Shown in pieces: positions 25,539 to 38,016 of a stretch of 64,000 bases of DNA; the first letter of the stretch is position 1; each line of letters begins with the position of its first letter. The position numbers were made by a program, and so were the translations under genes. Source of the stretch: Rhytidiadelphus loreus (Eukaryota; Streptophyta; Bryopsida; Hypnales; Hylocomiaceae); contig OX344762.1 in NCBI GenBank assembly GCA_947034895.1, positions 45,674,760-45,738,759 of the forward strand, written 5' to 3'. The notes beneath the pieces are model-generated. The model worked only from the letters and a program-made list of their open reading frames with translations. It had not been told where the DNA came from and did not search any database.

Positions 25539-25826
25539 CATTAGAAGAGATTTCAGGATTTTGAGGGCTGTTCCAGCGCCGTTCCCCCGGCAATTAAAGA
25601 ATGCCGATGTCAGATTTATTTTTTTTGAAAAAAAATAAAAAATAAAAAAATTTAAAGTTCTTAAAATGAGAAACAAAGTTTATTTTATTTTATTTTATTC
25701 GAAAAAACTGACCTGGCCGTCTCTCGGCCAGGTCAGCACAAGCGGATAACAACGGATTTCGGCGGTTCTCGGGGGTTTCGAGTTGGGAACTCGCAGCCCT
25801 CCCCGAGAGCCAAAACACATGTAATG
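25539..25826. mobile_element. MITE-like element, about 288 bp, related to the 23.9-kb copy
   Basis: The left end, cattagaagagatttcagg, continues to gagggctg. The right end read inward (cattacatgtgttttggc) also continues to gagggctg. Internally there is an A/T-rich stretch with (ttatt)n and an inverted pair tgacctggcc / ggccaggtca around tctc. The last part matches the fragment at 21.2 kb. It is non-coding. Confidence 0.55.
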
Positions 25827-28694
25827 ACTTTGCATGTCCTGAGCATGTGTATATATTTTAGAAAACAATGGCATACAATGTACCTAATCCATAGACTTAA
25901 TTAAATCTATAGCCAATAAAAGTTGCAAAACATCCAATGATCCAATGGACATATCATATAAAAGAGAGCAATGACAAAAAATTCATTCATCATGATTTTT
26001 TGAAATTTTTCTTGAAAATAGTAAATACATTATCTTTTTGGAAATATAATTTTATTTTCTTAAAACATATGGCCCTTAGGGTCTACAACTAGATTGACAC
26101 AACACAATACAACAACTAAGGCACCCTAGTGTAAGCTTGGGAATTACACACCCTGAGTATCTTCATCAAAAACAAGTGGAAGAACAAATCCCCTCCTCAA
26201 GCACCACCACAAAAAGCCCCACACGAGCAATGTTAGTATGGGAAATTGAATCAAGAACCTTTTGGATTCCATCGAAAGTTCCTATCAGTTGGCCATTACC
26301 CATGGTAGTTTTAGGTCATTTCGGACCAATTTTTTATTTCAATCATTGCCTAGGAGAAAACTTGTGCCACCCAAAGCCTACAACAAGATTTGTCAAGCAA
26401 CACAAAAGAAATTTTAAAAAATTAAAATTAAATTAAAAAATTAAAATTTCTTCAAAGAAAATGTTTTTGTCTAATGTCTATATGAAAATATTTGAATCAT
26501 TCTATTTGGACTAGTGATGAGAAAGTCATGGACAATCTTGTTTTTTGGGCAATCTAAGCATCTTCTTGAAAAAATAACTTATAGAAATCATTTTTAATAG
26601 ATTTTTAACAATTTAAGAAATAAAATTCATTAGGGTTTAGTTTTCTTGCTAAAATAATTTCATTGGTGAGATTATTGCATTTCAAATCCATCTTACACCC
26701 AATTCTAAGTAGGAGAACTAAAAAAGTGCTTTTATCTCAAAGAAAATAAATACTTTGATGTTTTAATTTTGTAAAAATAGAGTAAAAAATTAATAAATAA
26801 ATAAAAACTAGCCTTTTGTAATAACTCCATGGAGATGGTCTTTCACTAAAAGAACTACCAAAATAATATTTTATATGTATTCAAAATGCAAGCAAAAAGA
26901 AGCCTACTTTGAGGACTTCTAATCCAATATACAATTAATTATTTTTAAAATTCCTTTGAACAATAGTGTAAATTCAGTAATTGACTTGAGATCTTGAATT
27001 TTGATTTTTGTACTTGTTTTCTCTAGTTAGGTCAGTTAATTAACCTAATTGGATGCTAAGTAGTGTGAAAAGACATGATTAATCCCAATATTAGACATTA
27101 AAGTGTGTGAAACCTAATTGGTTGGTTGTGAGTCCCATATTTGCCACTTGAAAGTCATAATTTATTTTTTTGAATTTTTTGTAGTTTTGAGTGTAGTTTA
27201 TTATACAAAAAATCCTAAAAAAAGTGTAAAATCAAATAGCTATGTCACATACCAATATGGCATTTGGTCCTATTTTGAAGAATTTTACTATGAAAGTACC
27301 TAATTCCACGTGTAAATAGGGTAGAAACCCACAAATTGTACATAGTAGTGTGGTTTAGTAGAAACGCACAATTGTCTAAACCTGTTGTACATGTGAACAC
27401 AAACTGGCTAAAAATGGTCTGAGGGGACTATATGAGAACTCTAAGATAGTTTTTCAAAGAAAGGTTTCAGTTTCTCCATTCCACCGATGAAATAGTAGAA
27501 ACCCCAATTGTTAGCCCGCAAGTGAAGAAAACTCAAGACAGACTAGAGAAGGGTATCTACGACCTAAGTATAGTAATTTGAAATAAGAATCATGCCCAGA
27601 GTCCAACGGCGCAATCAATTTGCCAAGATTTCCTTCTGTTTGAAAGATTCCCTATTTACTGAAAGTTAAAGGAGATAGTGGGATTTGATTCTCCTTAAAA
27701 AAGTACAAAGAAAGAAATCTAAAACTTGCACATGTGTTGTGGGATTCCATGAGAATTTCACAAAAAGTCTCGATTTTTTCTGATCATCTAAAGATCTTTT
27801 TTCAAGCGGTCAACTACTTACATCTACGATGGAAAATTCATGGAAATTACCCAAAGTGCGGTAAAATCTCACTAAAAATTGTCATAGCTTTTTTTATGTT
27901 AATAATGCGCTCTAAGAAGTTTCATAGTGATTTGATAGTCGGAAGTATAAAAAATAAACAAGATCCTCCAAGACCGACGAATTTGAAGATTTAACCTAGA
28001 GTTGACCGGCGTATCGAGAGCACACAGAGTTGGAATGAAGTCAAAGCGGGGTCTTTTCTTAATCCCTTACACCTACAAAATAGCCTAGGCTAGTTACTTT
28101 TCAGAGAAAAATCAAACTCCAAAAGTTGGGTTTTTACCTCATTTTTGGTGTTAAGTTGTCGTTAGGTTCTTTGCGTTTTTAAAGTAGGAAAAAGGGGTGG
28201 AGAATTTCTATGAACTAAAAATGGCCTTCTGAAGCCAATGGCGCAATCTATTTCTGATTTGGAGTTAATCTACAAAAATTAGGATTTTGGACCAGCATAG
28301 AAGTTAAAATTGGGAAATTTAGGATGAAAATCCTAAGTGATAAGTTTACCTTGTAAAATGAGTGGAGGTGGGTGCCCTTGGAAGAGTATGTAAGGGCACC
28401 CTTTCTCCTCTCAAAACACCCCTTGTAGCCATAATTTTTGGTACACGACCACGTTGGTCTAATAATTTGGATTTTGGCCTTAATTTTAGCCAAGTTGCTA
28501 AATGTGTGTTTTGGGAGCATTTTAAGCTCTATTTTCTTGAATTTTGTTGAAATTTGAAAGACATTGGGGTCCCTTCAAGGTTTGCTAACCTTCTTTATGT
28601 GTTTTCCACGTGTTTTGTTGGATTTTTGTTGGATTTTGAAGTGTTTTGAGGACTTTTGTACTAGCTTGTACTAATTCTAGAGTTCCTTCCCTTG
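25827..28694. other. AT-rich intergenic DNA with a dispersed-repeat fragment
   Basis: The part 26690-26960 shares many phrases with 46915-47185 (for example taagtaggagaact and atgatattttatatg-like runs), so it belongs to the same dispersed family. Elsewhere I see only short open frames with no motifs. This is the left flank of the 13.7-kb Mutator-like element. Confidence 0.5.
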
Positions 28695-28704
28695 TGTCCG
28701 GCGA
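28695..28704. repeat. Left target-site duplication of the Mutator-like element
   Basis: TGTCCGGCGA here is repeated exactly at 42405-42414, on the other side of the 13.7-kb element. Ten bases fits the 8-11 bp duplications of Mutator-like elements. Confidence 0.8.
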
Positions 28705-28775
28705 CAGGGTTGCTATTTTGTGAGCCTGTGAGCCTGTGAGCCTGTGAGCATGGAAGTGTGAGCCTGGGAGCTTGC
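28705..28775. repeat. Left inverted terminus and subterminal tgagcctg repeats
   Basis: After the terminal 24 bases, the unit tgagcctg is repeated in tandem three to four times (about 28721-28748), then gtgagcctggg and gcttgcgag follow. The right end carries related units (gagcctgcgagc, gcccaagagc, ggtgagc). Clustered subterminal repeats are typical transposase-binding sites. Confidence 0.7.
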
Positions 28776-29728
28776 GAGTGAATATTTTTGCGGTTTATTA
28801 ATTGATGAAGTACCCATGACCGTGGACTTAAAAATAATGACGGGAGCATAGAATGTAAATTTGGGAAAAAAATGGTCAAGCATAATTTTTTATTAAAGAG
28901 TTTAGTACGTGCAAAGTGAAATTCATTTTGAATTCTATTGTTACGAATTAGAGTAATTCTAAATCATCCTTGAATTACCTTTTTAGTGTATGTTGGCCAG
29001 TATTGGCGTATACATGGTGTTTGGTTAGTTTCAACCATTAAAATGTAGAATAAAAACTGCGATTAGGACTCCAATTCCAAAATTACTCAGAGGGATCAAA
29101 GTGAAATACTTCTAACAAATATAAAGTTATATTTGTAACCATTTTGTACTAATGAAATAAGGGATAAAAGAGGGTTATTAGGGTTTAAAACATGACATAC
29201 AATGATTTATGACACTAGAATAACATAACAAGATAAAGGATTATTTAAAGGACATTTGTTTCATTCTCCATGCATTGGGACGGAGGAAGACCTCTACACT
29301 GGCCAACTCTTAATTTTGAATGTTAATGATTTAGGGTAACTTTAGGATTATGGTCTTCACAAATGTATTAGGCCAAAATTGTGTTTAGGCATATGATGTC
29401 AAATATACACCAGAAGGACTGTTACTTCATTATCATGGGTTCAGAATGAAATGGAATTAATTACAGTGATTATTATTCATCTTTGTAATCAGTAGTTATA
29501 TTAAACCACTATTAAGGATTATTCAAAATGAGGCTCACATTCTGAAAGTTGTACAAGAAACTAGATCATACTATTTCAAAAAGTATTACAAAATTGAGAA
29601 AAAAATGTTTACGTTCCAATACAACAATCATGTATGTTATGTAGAATGTTGATGACTATGGGTTAGAAAACAACATATTGTAGACAATAAAATGAAAGGC
29701 ATGTACTGCAATGCATCCCCAAATCGAA

Positions 29729-32700
29729 TCAAGTAGAAGATGTTGACATAGACTCAGAGTGATCACTACTATGAGACGATGATGTCTCATTGTCTGATTC
29801 GAAGGCTATGACGTCTACAAACTGCAAGACTCGTGGCTCTGTCAACCTAGAATTCTTCTTTAGAGGAGCATTTGGTTGACATGCATATGTTGAAGCTAAA
29901 GCCTCTGCATACGACGGCAACATGAATGTCTTCTCTGGGCTTGGGAAAAAACTAGGTAGACTAAAGAAAGGGTGATGACCAGCCGTCTTAGAAATCATGC
30001 TGCAATCCACAAAAGAAATTAGAAATTATATGGAAATCCATTTCACAACATTGAACAGAATGGACATATGTGAAAGTGAACCGCATGCAAGGTTTAGGAT
30101 ACGACTTATTTATTTAATGTAAATGGTAGTTCAGGATAGACTTACTTACTGAATCGAGATTTCTTCACAATGTGGGGAACATCAACATCCAATGAATCCT
30201 CATCATCAAAATGTTCCACGACTGCTGGAGTTGATGTAGGAGCACATGGAGGTACACGAATCATTGGGGCCAAAACAGCATCAAAGATGCCTTTGTCTTC
30301 CTCAAGTGCAACAATGTGCCGGCTCAGAACCCTACAAGCATGGATGGAGGCCCCTAATAGCACACACCAGTATGACAACAATGAAGTCAATTAACAGAAT
30401 TGAAAGAATCAAAGACCAAATAGAAGTAAGAGTTTCCAAAAATACGTAGTGAAGGCATTTGATATAACCTGTTGCAGTAGTGCAGTCTAGAACAACGTCG
30501 TCTGGGAGTGAGCATGCTTCAATCAGCATTTGCAAAAATCGTGGATCCTTCTCTCGCGCCCCTCTCCAAGGTTTGGAGTTGCTGTCCATACTCAATGTCT
30601 CAACTTTCGTGAAATTTTGTAGGACATCGTCGCGGGCTACATCCACCTCTAGTTTCTTCAAGTTCGGGCACGGTTGGAATTTGAACTTGGAAGGACCAAT
30701 CCCAGGGAGGTTCCTCACCAACAATGAAATCCCAAATCGTTGTGTCTGCGTGAATGAACTCAATTAAGAAATTAGCACAAAGTAGAGTAGGGCCACGGAA
30801 ACTTAGTAATTGGAATGCATAAACTTCAATTACATTTCACAAGAACTAAAACAAAAGCAACCATACAATTCCAATACTAAATACACCATCACTGGATCTC
30901 ATGATAATTGCAAGAGTTTTGGAAGTCAAATGAAATGCCAATAAGCAATACGATACATTCAAAAACAAGATGAAAAAACTATGTACCGTTCTTGAGGGTG
31001 AAACTGGTGAAGCCAAGTGTAGCCAGTTCATTCCCCACCAGTCCTTCATCTTCTCGAAAGAGTAAGTAGTACCATACTTGAGAATAGTGGCTTTCGTGAC
31101 GGCCCTCAAAGGATAGATAATAATGAGAGCTCCATCGTCATGCAAGTGACCATCTGCAAATTCAAACAATGCCTCCAGCCAGAGAGGGTCATCCACATTC
31201 CACTTGGGAATGCTAGTCGCAGGCACCGACAAATCTGGGATAGGCAATCCCTCTGGCATATCAGCAATGATGAGATCAATGCGTGGTTTATCACTCTTCA
31301 CTCCTTTGAAAAACCGATGCTTCTCTCCCTTGTGCTGCAACCAAATCCAGGTAGTCAGTAAAATTAATAATTCAATTACAAAACATGAAGCGGAAATAAC
31401 TAAGGAAAGAATGAGATAGTGCTAACCTTGTCAATGAAACTCAAAATGTCGTGGTACACTTGGGGTAGTGGATCAGTCAATACATGTTTCAGAGAAAAAT
31501 TAAGAATGAACTCGTGGATTGAAATCTCGCCGTCATTTAGGATCTCCACTGTTGAGGGACCATGCACCATGCCACCATCGCTAAGTGAAATGTACTCAAC
31601 ATCGCGCTTGGTTCCTCGTGAAACCGAAAGTTGGTGATGAGAGCCCTCGTCCTTAGTGTTGGAGGGCACAATTAGCTGCTTAGCCTTCTTCCCCTTTCGC
31701 TGCTTTGCCGTAGATGCGTCCCCCGTCTCGGCAAGTTTTAAGGCCTTCTTAGCAATCCTCTCCTTTGCCTTGTCCACCGCCTCTAAGTTCTTCAATGCTA
31801 TCTTCTTGTCAGTGTCTTCTCTCTTCTTCAGAGCTCTTGCTTTCGCATCTTCATCAAGGCCAGCAAAGTCGTTCATGTCTTGGGCAACCTCATGAGAAGC
31901 AATGGAGTGTTTGAGTTGCTCCTCGGGCAAAGGAGTGAACTCTGGTGGGCAATCCAAGTACCAGGCGCCGGACTTCAAATGCGAACTGGTCCACCACCTT
32001 AATTGCGAGGCAGAGAACATGCAGTGCTCCGAGGAGACATCGAGCCATGTTCCAAGAAAAGGAGGAAGATCTCGCTTCAATATGGCCCCTTTCGGAAGGA
32101 GCTCGTACGTGAAGTACCTGTAGAAACAAATATGGTCAATGGAAGTAAAATAGTGTCTGGAAATTGACATGCATAGCTACGACCATGAATCAAGTGCAAG
32201 AATAAAGAATAGAATATTTACCGGTAAATCACACGCTTTACAACTAGATCACTGTCCTTGCGTTTCTTGAAGTCATCGGACTTCCTGAAAACGTCTTGTC
32301 CCTTGAAATTGGACAAAAATGCTTTGTCCCACACCCTAATTCTCCATCCTTCAATATAATCTCCAAAACTCTCCGGTTCAGTGGGGGAATCCATAGACAA
32401 TGCCAACTGGTCCTTCTTGACAATGTCATCAAACATTTCGAAGCATGTGTCTTCAATCTGTGGAATTTGAGAGTTCAATTTTATGAGAGAGAATCATATG
32501 GCAATAACATTTCAAATATCATGCACACTAGCAAATAGCGGAGGAGTATAGAGGAATGCAAATAACTAAGAAATACATACCCCACCATACCAACATGCCT
32601 TCATAAAAAAAGTCTTTAAGTCATTCTCTCCAACTGGCTTTAATGGAAACCTTCTGGCCTCTCGCATTTGAACTGAAGAATTCCACCACCTCAGCCACCT

Positions 32701-35700
32701 CACCTTGTGTTCACTCTTGACATTGCAAGTTGCAATCATTTGCAACTTGTCAAGAGTCATTTCGGGAGTTATATTGGAGCTCCAGTGCCGCTCAATCTGT
32801 ATAAACAAACCATTAAAACCAATCCAGAAGAAGATAAATCAAATGATTAATTGTATACACTAAATATGATCAATATACCTCTTTGAGCCAATCGCTCCCT
32901 AGATTGGGGTTTGCAACTGCTGTCATCTTGCCCAATTTCTGAACCAACTTTGAAGTTTGCTCCTTAGTTCCCAATCGCATAGCGGAAAGGACTCCTTCTT
33001 CTGACTGATCCTCTTTCGTCGTTTCTTCGTTGTATTTTCGAACAGCCACATCAACAGCTGCCGCAATCTCGTACTGCAAAACCAATTTGAAATTTGCTTC
33101 GTAATTATGAAACAAATATTCACAACTATAATCATTAGTAAAATGAAGATTCTTACCCGAAAAATGAAAGACGCGAACACCTCCAAAGACATAGTGTACC
33201 AGCTCTTTCGTGTGTTCTGTTGGCACTGTGTCATCTCAGAGGCACTCAAGTGCTCGGCAAACTTGTCTAGCGGGAGAATACCATATTTCTGGACACGGTA
33301 TAGCATGTGTACGAGACTCGTTTTAATAAACGAATTCTCTGTTTGCCTTCACAAACAACACATGGTAATCAGGACACCATAATATGAACACTCATGAATT
33401 TCGAATTCATAAAAGACAAGAGACTGTACGTACTTGTTGATATCATGCATAGTGTGCATGACGTCCCCAATTTTTCCTTTTGTCTCTAGAATTATGGAGT
33501 CGATAGAAATGTGCCAGTCCTTGTCAGCAGCATGGTGCTTAGAAATATACGATGACCACGCCAGGAGTCTATGGTTCCCATCACACACGAAAAATTTGGA
33601 GCCCTGAAAGTGGCCCATCCCGGGTGTTGTATTCAGCTTGGCATCAAACTCTTCATTCTCATCATTCCATATTGGTCCCCAAGCTTCCTTCTCGGCCTCG
33701 GTTACCTTCTCTGTCTCTCCTTGCTCGTTCGTCAGGGAAACGTAAAAGACCGAAGATCCATCTCTGTAACCGTGTACAAATTCCTGCTCTAGTCGTGTGA
33801 GGTCACATCTTAGAGTTGGTCGAACCATCGGCATCTGGGCAAGTCGGCACAGAGGAATCCTAATACGTAATATGGAGTCAGGTTTCAGTCTCAATGCGCC
33901 AATGGATGCTACAGTATTAACTTTCTGAGACCTCCGATATGCGTCTTCTGTTGTGAAGTCTTGGTTGTTGTTCTCTGAGTCGTCGTCTGAGACTCTGTCC
34001 TCATCAACTTCATCTCCAACGGTATCCGCACGTTCTTGAACCTCGGGATTTTGGGTTCCCTGAACTACCACCTCCTGTAAGAAAGCCAGGGATTAATACT
34101 AGGGGCCTCAGAAAAATTTGATCAACATGTAAGCAACCAAAGAGTGAGTTACAATATTATTAACGGAGTATCCAAAATCTGCCATCGTCACCGATGATGG
34201 AAAAAACTCGGATACCATTATCACATGTGCTCTGCCTAGTCCTCATTACGAACCCAGCCGGCTCCACGGATATCATGCACATTAATTTTCTGTCTAACTG
34301 GATCAAACATAATTTGATCCGTCTCTACTCTCGGGGACGATGGACCCAATATCCTGTCTCCTCTGACCAAGCTGTTAGAAGCTTCGGGCCGTCTGGGTGA
34401 GCATACACCTCCGTCGCCAAAGACATTTTCTGACTCAGTTGGGCACCCCTCGGACCAAACGGTGACCCTCACACCACGCGGACACTACAGAGCCAGCAGG
34501 TTCGGGCCTTCAGGGTGAGACCCCAAACTGGATATCAAAATTTTGGGTTTTCTCATCAAGAACCCTCAGTGTCGAGGGTGCCCCTCGCACCACTCAACCA
34601 AAAACTTGAGGCCTTCAGGTTGAGCCCCATCGCGCCACGTAGCCAGCAGCTTGGGGTCTTCAGGTTGAGCCCGAATCCTTATTTTTTTTAAAATAGATTT
34701 TACGATCAGGGTCCCTCGGCGCCGATGGTGACTCTCCGACCACGCAGCCACCAGGCAGCCCACAGTTGGGGGTGAGCCCAGTTCTCGTTTTCCAAAAAAA
34801 TAGAGTTCATGATCAGGTCCCCTCGGCACCGATGGTGAGCCTCGCATGCACTGAGACCACGCAGCCAGCAGCTTGGGGTGAGCCCAGTACTCATTCTCCA
34901 AAAAAATAGAGTTCATAATCAGGTCCCCTCGGCGCCGATGGTGAGCCTCGCATGGCGCTGAGACCACTCAGCCAGCAGCTTGGGGTGAGCCCAGTACTCA
35001 TTCTCCAAAAAAAATATTTGAGGATCAGGTCCCCTCGGCGCCGACGGTAACTCTCCGACTACGCAGCCACCACGAAGCCCACAGCTTGGGCTGAATCCGG
35101 TCCTCGTTTTCCAAAAAAAATATTTGAGGATTAGGTCCCCTCGGCGCCGATGGTGAGCCTCGCATGCGCTGAGACCACGCAGCCAGCAGCTTGGGGTGAG
35201 CCCAGTACTCGTTCTCCAAAAAAAATATTTGAAGATCATGTCCCCTCGGCGCCGACGGTAACTCTCCGACTACGCAGCCACCACGAAGCCCACAGCTTGG
35301 GCTGAATCCGGTCCTCGTTTTCCAAAAAAAATATTTGAGGATCAGGTCCCCTCTGCGCCGATGGTGAGCCTCGCATGGCGCTCAGACCATGCAGCCAAAA
35401 GCTTGGGGACCTCCAGCTGTGTTGCGAAATTGGGATTGAATAAATGAAATGCTTCCCGACGGAAAATCTCGGCGCTGATGGTATCCCTCGCACGTCGCAG
35501 CCACCAAGCAGCCCGAATCATGCAGCCCTTCGGCAGAGCCCACAATCGGGTTTAATCGAAAAATCTTTCTCCAGTAGGAAGCCTGGAACCCCTCGGCGAC
35601 GCTGGTAATCCTCCGACCAATCAGGCTTGCTTCGCCGTCGATGCCACCAATTCGGGTTCTATTTGTAATTTACTGAATCCAATATGCTTGTTCGGCTGCT

Positions 35701-35909
35701 GAGCATTCATCACAATTGACTGAAGGGAGTGCATTCATAACCAACATCAAAGAAGAAAAAAATATTAGGGTTCTCACAGTGGATGTCGGCGCTCTTGCGG
35801 TATTGATGTTGACAGACTCAATTCCTGTCTCGTCATTGCTCCCACTTGCGTTTGCTGGGATTTGTTGAGCTCCCATTGGCGCACTTCGGGTTGCCGGCCT
35901 CCGCGCCAT
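29729..35909 (-). CDS. ParB/sulfiredoxin-like plus permuted DNA methyltransferase-like protein, 11 exons, 1134 aa
   Basis: Exons, in coding order: 35909-35778, 34074-33434, 33346-33157, 33073-32879, 32796-32581, 32457-32222, 32117-31427, 31334-30987, 30745-30469, 30353-30146, 29999-29729. All junctions are GT-AG with agreeing phases, giving 1135 codons. The ATG at 35909 opens the first exon. Residues about 60-90 are acidic. Residues about 114-240 look ParB/Srx-like: VRPTLRCDLTRLEQEFVHGY, then KFFVCDGNHRLLAW (about 204-217). Around 615-665 is a lysine-rich coiled coil with KQRKGKKAK. The C-terminal third resembles an N4/N6-type methyltransferase in permuted order: PRIDLIIADMPEGLP (motif IV-like, DPPY replaced by DMPE), then RFLQMLIEACSLPDDVVLDC and TTATGAS (motif I-like), then HIVALEED. 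The changed residues make catalysis doubtful. It is the cargo gene of the Mutator-like element. I do not recognise a named family. Confidence 0.78.
34210..35620. repeat. Alternating minisatellite (about 105-bp units) inside an intron
   Basis: From about 34700 to 35420, units of about 100-110 bases follow one another, each opening with tcccctcggcgccga and closing with ttctccaaaaaaa or tttccaaaaaaa. Two versions alternate: A (ggtgagcctcgcatg, then gcagccagcagcttgg) and B (ggtaactctccgac, then gcccacagcttgggc). More diverged units extend to about 34210 and 35620. The array lies in the first intron (34075-35777) of the ParB/methyltransferase-like gene. The long open frames through it are a product of the repeat, not genes. 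Confidence 0.85.
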
Positions 35910-36658
35910 AGCCGTCGTTTCCTGCAAAACCCGAATCGTACTCAAACCCTAGTACGAGACAGTGAGAGGAAAGCAAAGAAGCGATAATCGGAAATCTTCA
36001 GGAAAAGCCTACGTACCAAGAACAAGAGGATCTGCAAATGAGAACAAGGTGATTCCCTCGACCTAGCTGCACTGGATTCTCTAACTGAAATGGTGAGAAT
36101 GGGGGAGACTGCGATTGCGATGAGTCTTCCTGAAAGTGATGTCCTCCGACAGTCTTCCGGAGAGAGAGCACCGCATACTGACCAGTTGACTTTTTCCTAC
36201 TACCTTGCTTGATGCCCAGGTCAGCAAGCGATAGTCCACCTCCCAACCTTCTAAATTAATTTCAAGTTACTCATACTGGTATGTCAAGTGAAATCAGTAT
36301 ATTGCACAAGATGTTCTGAATTTTTCGGTGCAATCATTAATTAGTAATGACATTTTATAGTTGACATTCATACAAAGTTCTTGAATGTCCGAGCAACCCA
36401 GAAATACACTCTCTATACGTTGTCCTAGGATACGAATACTCAACATGTGCACATACTTCCAATCTAATCAGTATGAGATGTTTGGGTACTCAGTTGCATC
36501 CGTTTATACATAAACAATTTGCAATTCCCTTGGTCCTCACACCAAATATATCATTTTCTAGGATTTGGATTTTATCAGTGTCTGTTGTACTAAATAATAG
36601 ATACCCTCGACTAATGTAACATGGAACAATGCAATCATGCGGAGATGTGTTCACTTAC

Positions 36659-36946
36659 GTAGGGATTCGATGTTGCTCCTACGTTGCATAGTCTCATTGT
36701 CTCCTCTTCACTGATCGAGAGCTCCCAATGGCTACCTTCATTTCTATCACAAATGCCATTATCCTTTTTATCATCTACTGTCACGTATCCTTTCAGAGGT
36801 GATGTAGTTGTTATAGGATCACCTTTGCCTCTTCTTCTAGACCACTGCAACTGTTTCCGCGATGAGTATAGGAGTTTCCTTTGTTTTCTCCTCTTCCTAA
36901 TTCTCTGCCCTAAAGCCTTTTCAGAAATACCATTTGCCGCATGCAT
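36659..36946 (-). CDS. Possible small basic ORF (exon) between the two element genes
   Basis: An ATG at 36946 opens 96 codons ending at a good splice donor (TAC|GTAAGT). The product has a basic block (QRIRKRRKQRK, then SRRRGKGD) followed by an acidic part (WELSISEEE). Joining to the acceptor near 36253 in the same phase gives a stop after a few codons, for a protein of about 105 aa. It could be a third element gene, a spliced 5' leader of the ParB/methyltransferase-like gene, or chance. Evidence is weak. Confidence 0.25.
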
Positions 36947-38016
36947 GAGACTAATTGCACATACTGCAAGTGAACATAAGAAGTGGATACTAAACTCTGA
37001 AATGCTAATGGTACAACTACGAACTCGTTGTTAGAATACTTCACATAATGTTGATGCTACTATAAATACTAATGATCTTTTACCATGTCCACTGCAATTG
37101 AGATATAGTGACTTCAAGCTTTTTTTATAAGATGTGTGGAAGTACTTTTTATTGTAATAATCATTTCTATGATCTAATGGTGAATCTTTGGATTTCTGAC
37201 ATCCAATATTTCACTGCTTATCACCGTTATGTATTCCATTACGGCGAACTCATGTAGGATGAGAAATTGCTTTTGTATTCACAAGCATTCGCCTACTTCT
37301 TCAAAGAAATAGTTCGTTGGCAATACTACCGAAATGAATGAAGTACGGATGTTTTTATGGGTACAGCGCAATTTCCACATAAACGTCTCATTATGCAAGT
37401 GATCATGGTCATAGGCGCTTGTACATAAAAAAATTTGTATGCCCTCCAGATTTCAAATTGATTTGACACATCCTTATTTCATATATTCTATCGTTTGATT
37501 TCGATACCATCAAAACCGTCATGCACTTGTATTTGATTCTATATCCATAGATTCTAGTTGTCCAACTAAAATTTAACACGACAATGCTTTGATGACACTT
37601 CTATAGATCCATGTAATTGAATGTAGAACAGATGCAATGAATATTTTGAAACCTCGGATGGGTCCTAAGGAAGGATGGATGGTCCTTGGAAATTATGAAT
37701 GCGCCCCAAATCTACTCACAAGTTACATGTTCCTTAGTTTGTGCTTTCTCGCGTTTATGAGTTCGGTTTTAGAAACGGCTTGTTTCCCTCAAATACGATT
37801 TGAATATCTATATGATGATCGTCTGTACGAATACAAAATTGGAGGCCTCTGGCAACATTAATTTCATTGTCAGCAGCATTAATCAAATTTTTTGAAACGT
37901 CATTCTCATGCTTATATAATATATACAAACGTACCCCATTCACTCACTTTGCCTCTAATGTCATTGAAGGTCTAGTGCTACAACTCTCTTTTAGCTTGAA
38001 CCTCCTTCTTGTGTCA
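36947..38016. promoter_or_regulatory. Divergent upstream region of the Mutator-like element
   Basis: This AT-rich stretch lies between the plus-strand transposase start and the minus-strand genes, so it should contain promoters for both directions. No specific element can be named from sequence. The frame leading into the transposase is open from about 37867, but its first ATG is at 38017. Confidence 0.4.

Noticed and set aside
28692..28704. A 13-bp target duplication (TTGTGTCCGGCGA) for the Mutator-like element
   Set aside because: The first three bases also serve as the right terminus (end reading CAA inward, matching the CA at the left end), so a 10-bp duplication with aligned 24-base ends is more consistent.
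34236..35545. Several overlapping minus-strand open frames of 60-130 codons
   Set aside because: They run through the alternating minisatellite and merely translate the repeat.
35998..36946. Minus-strand open frames as extra coding exons of the ParB/methyltransferase-like gene
   Set aside because: The possible splice sites do not keep phase with the exon starting MARRPATRSAP. A spliced 5' UTR or a separate small ORF fits better.
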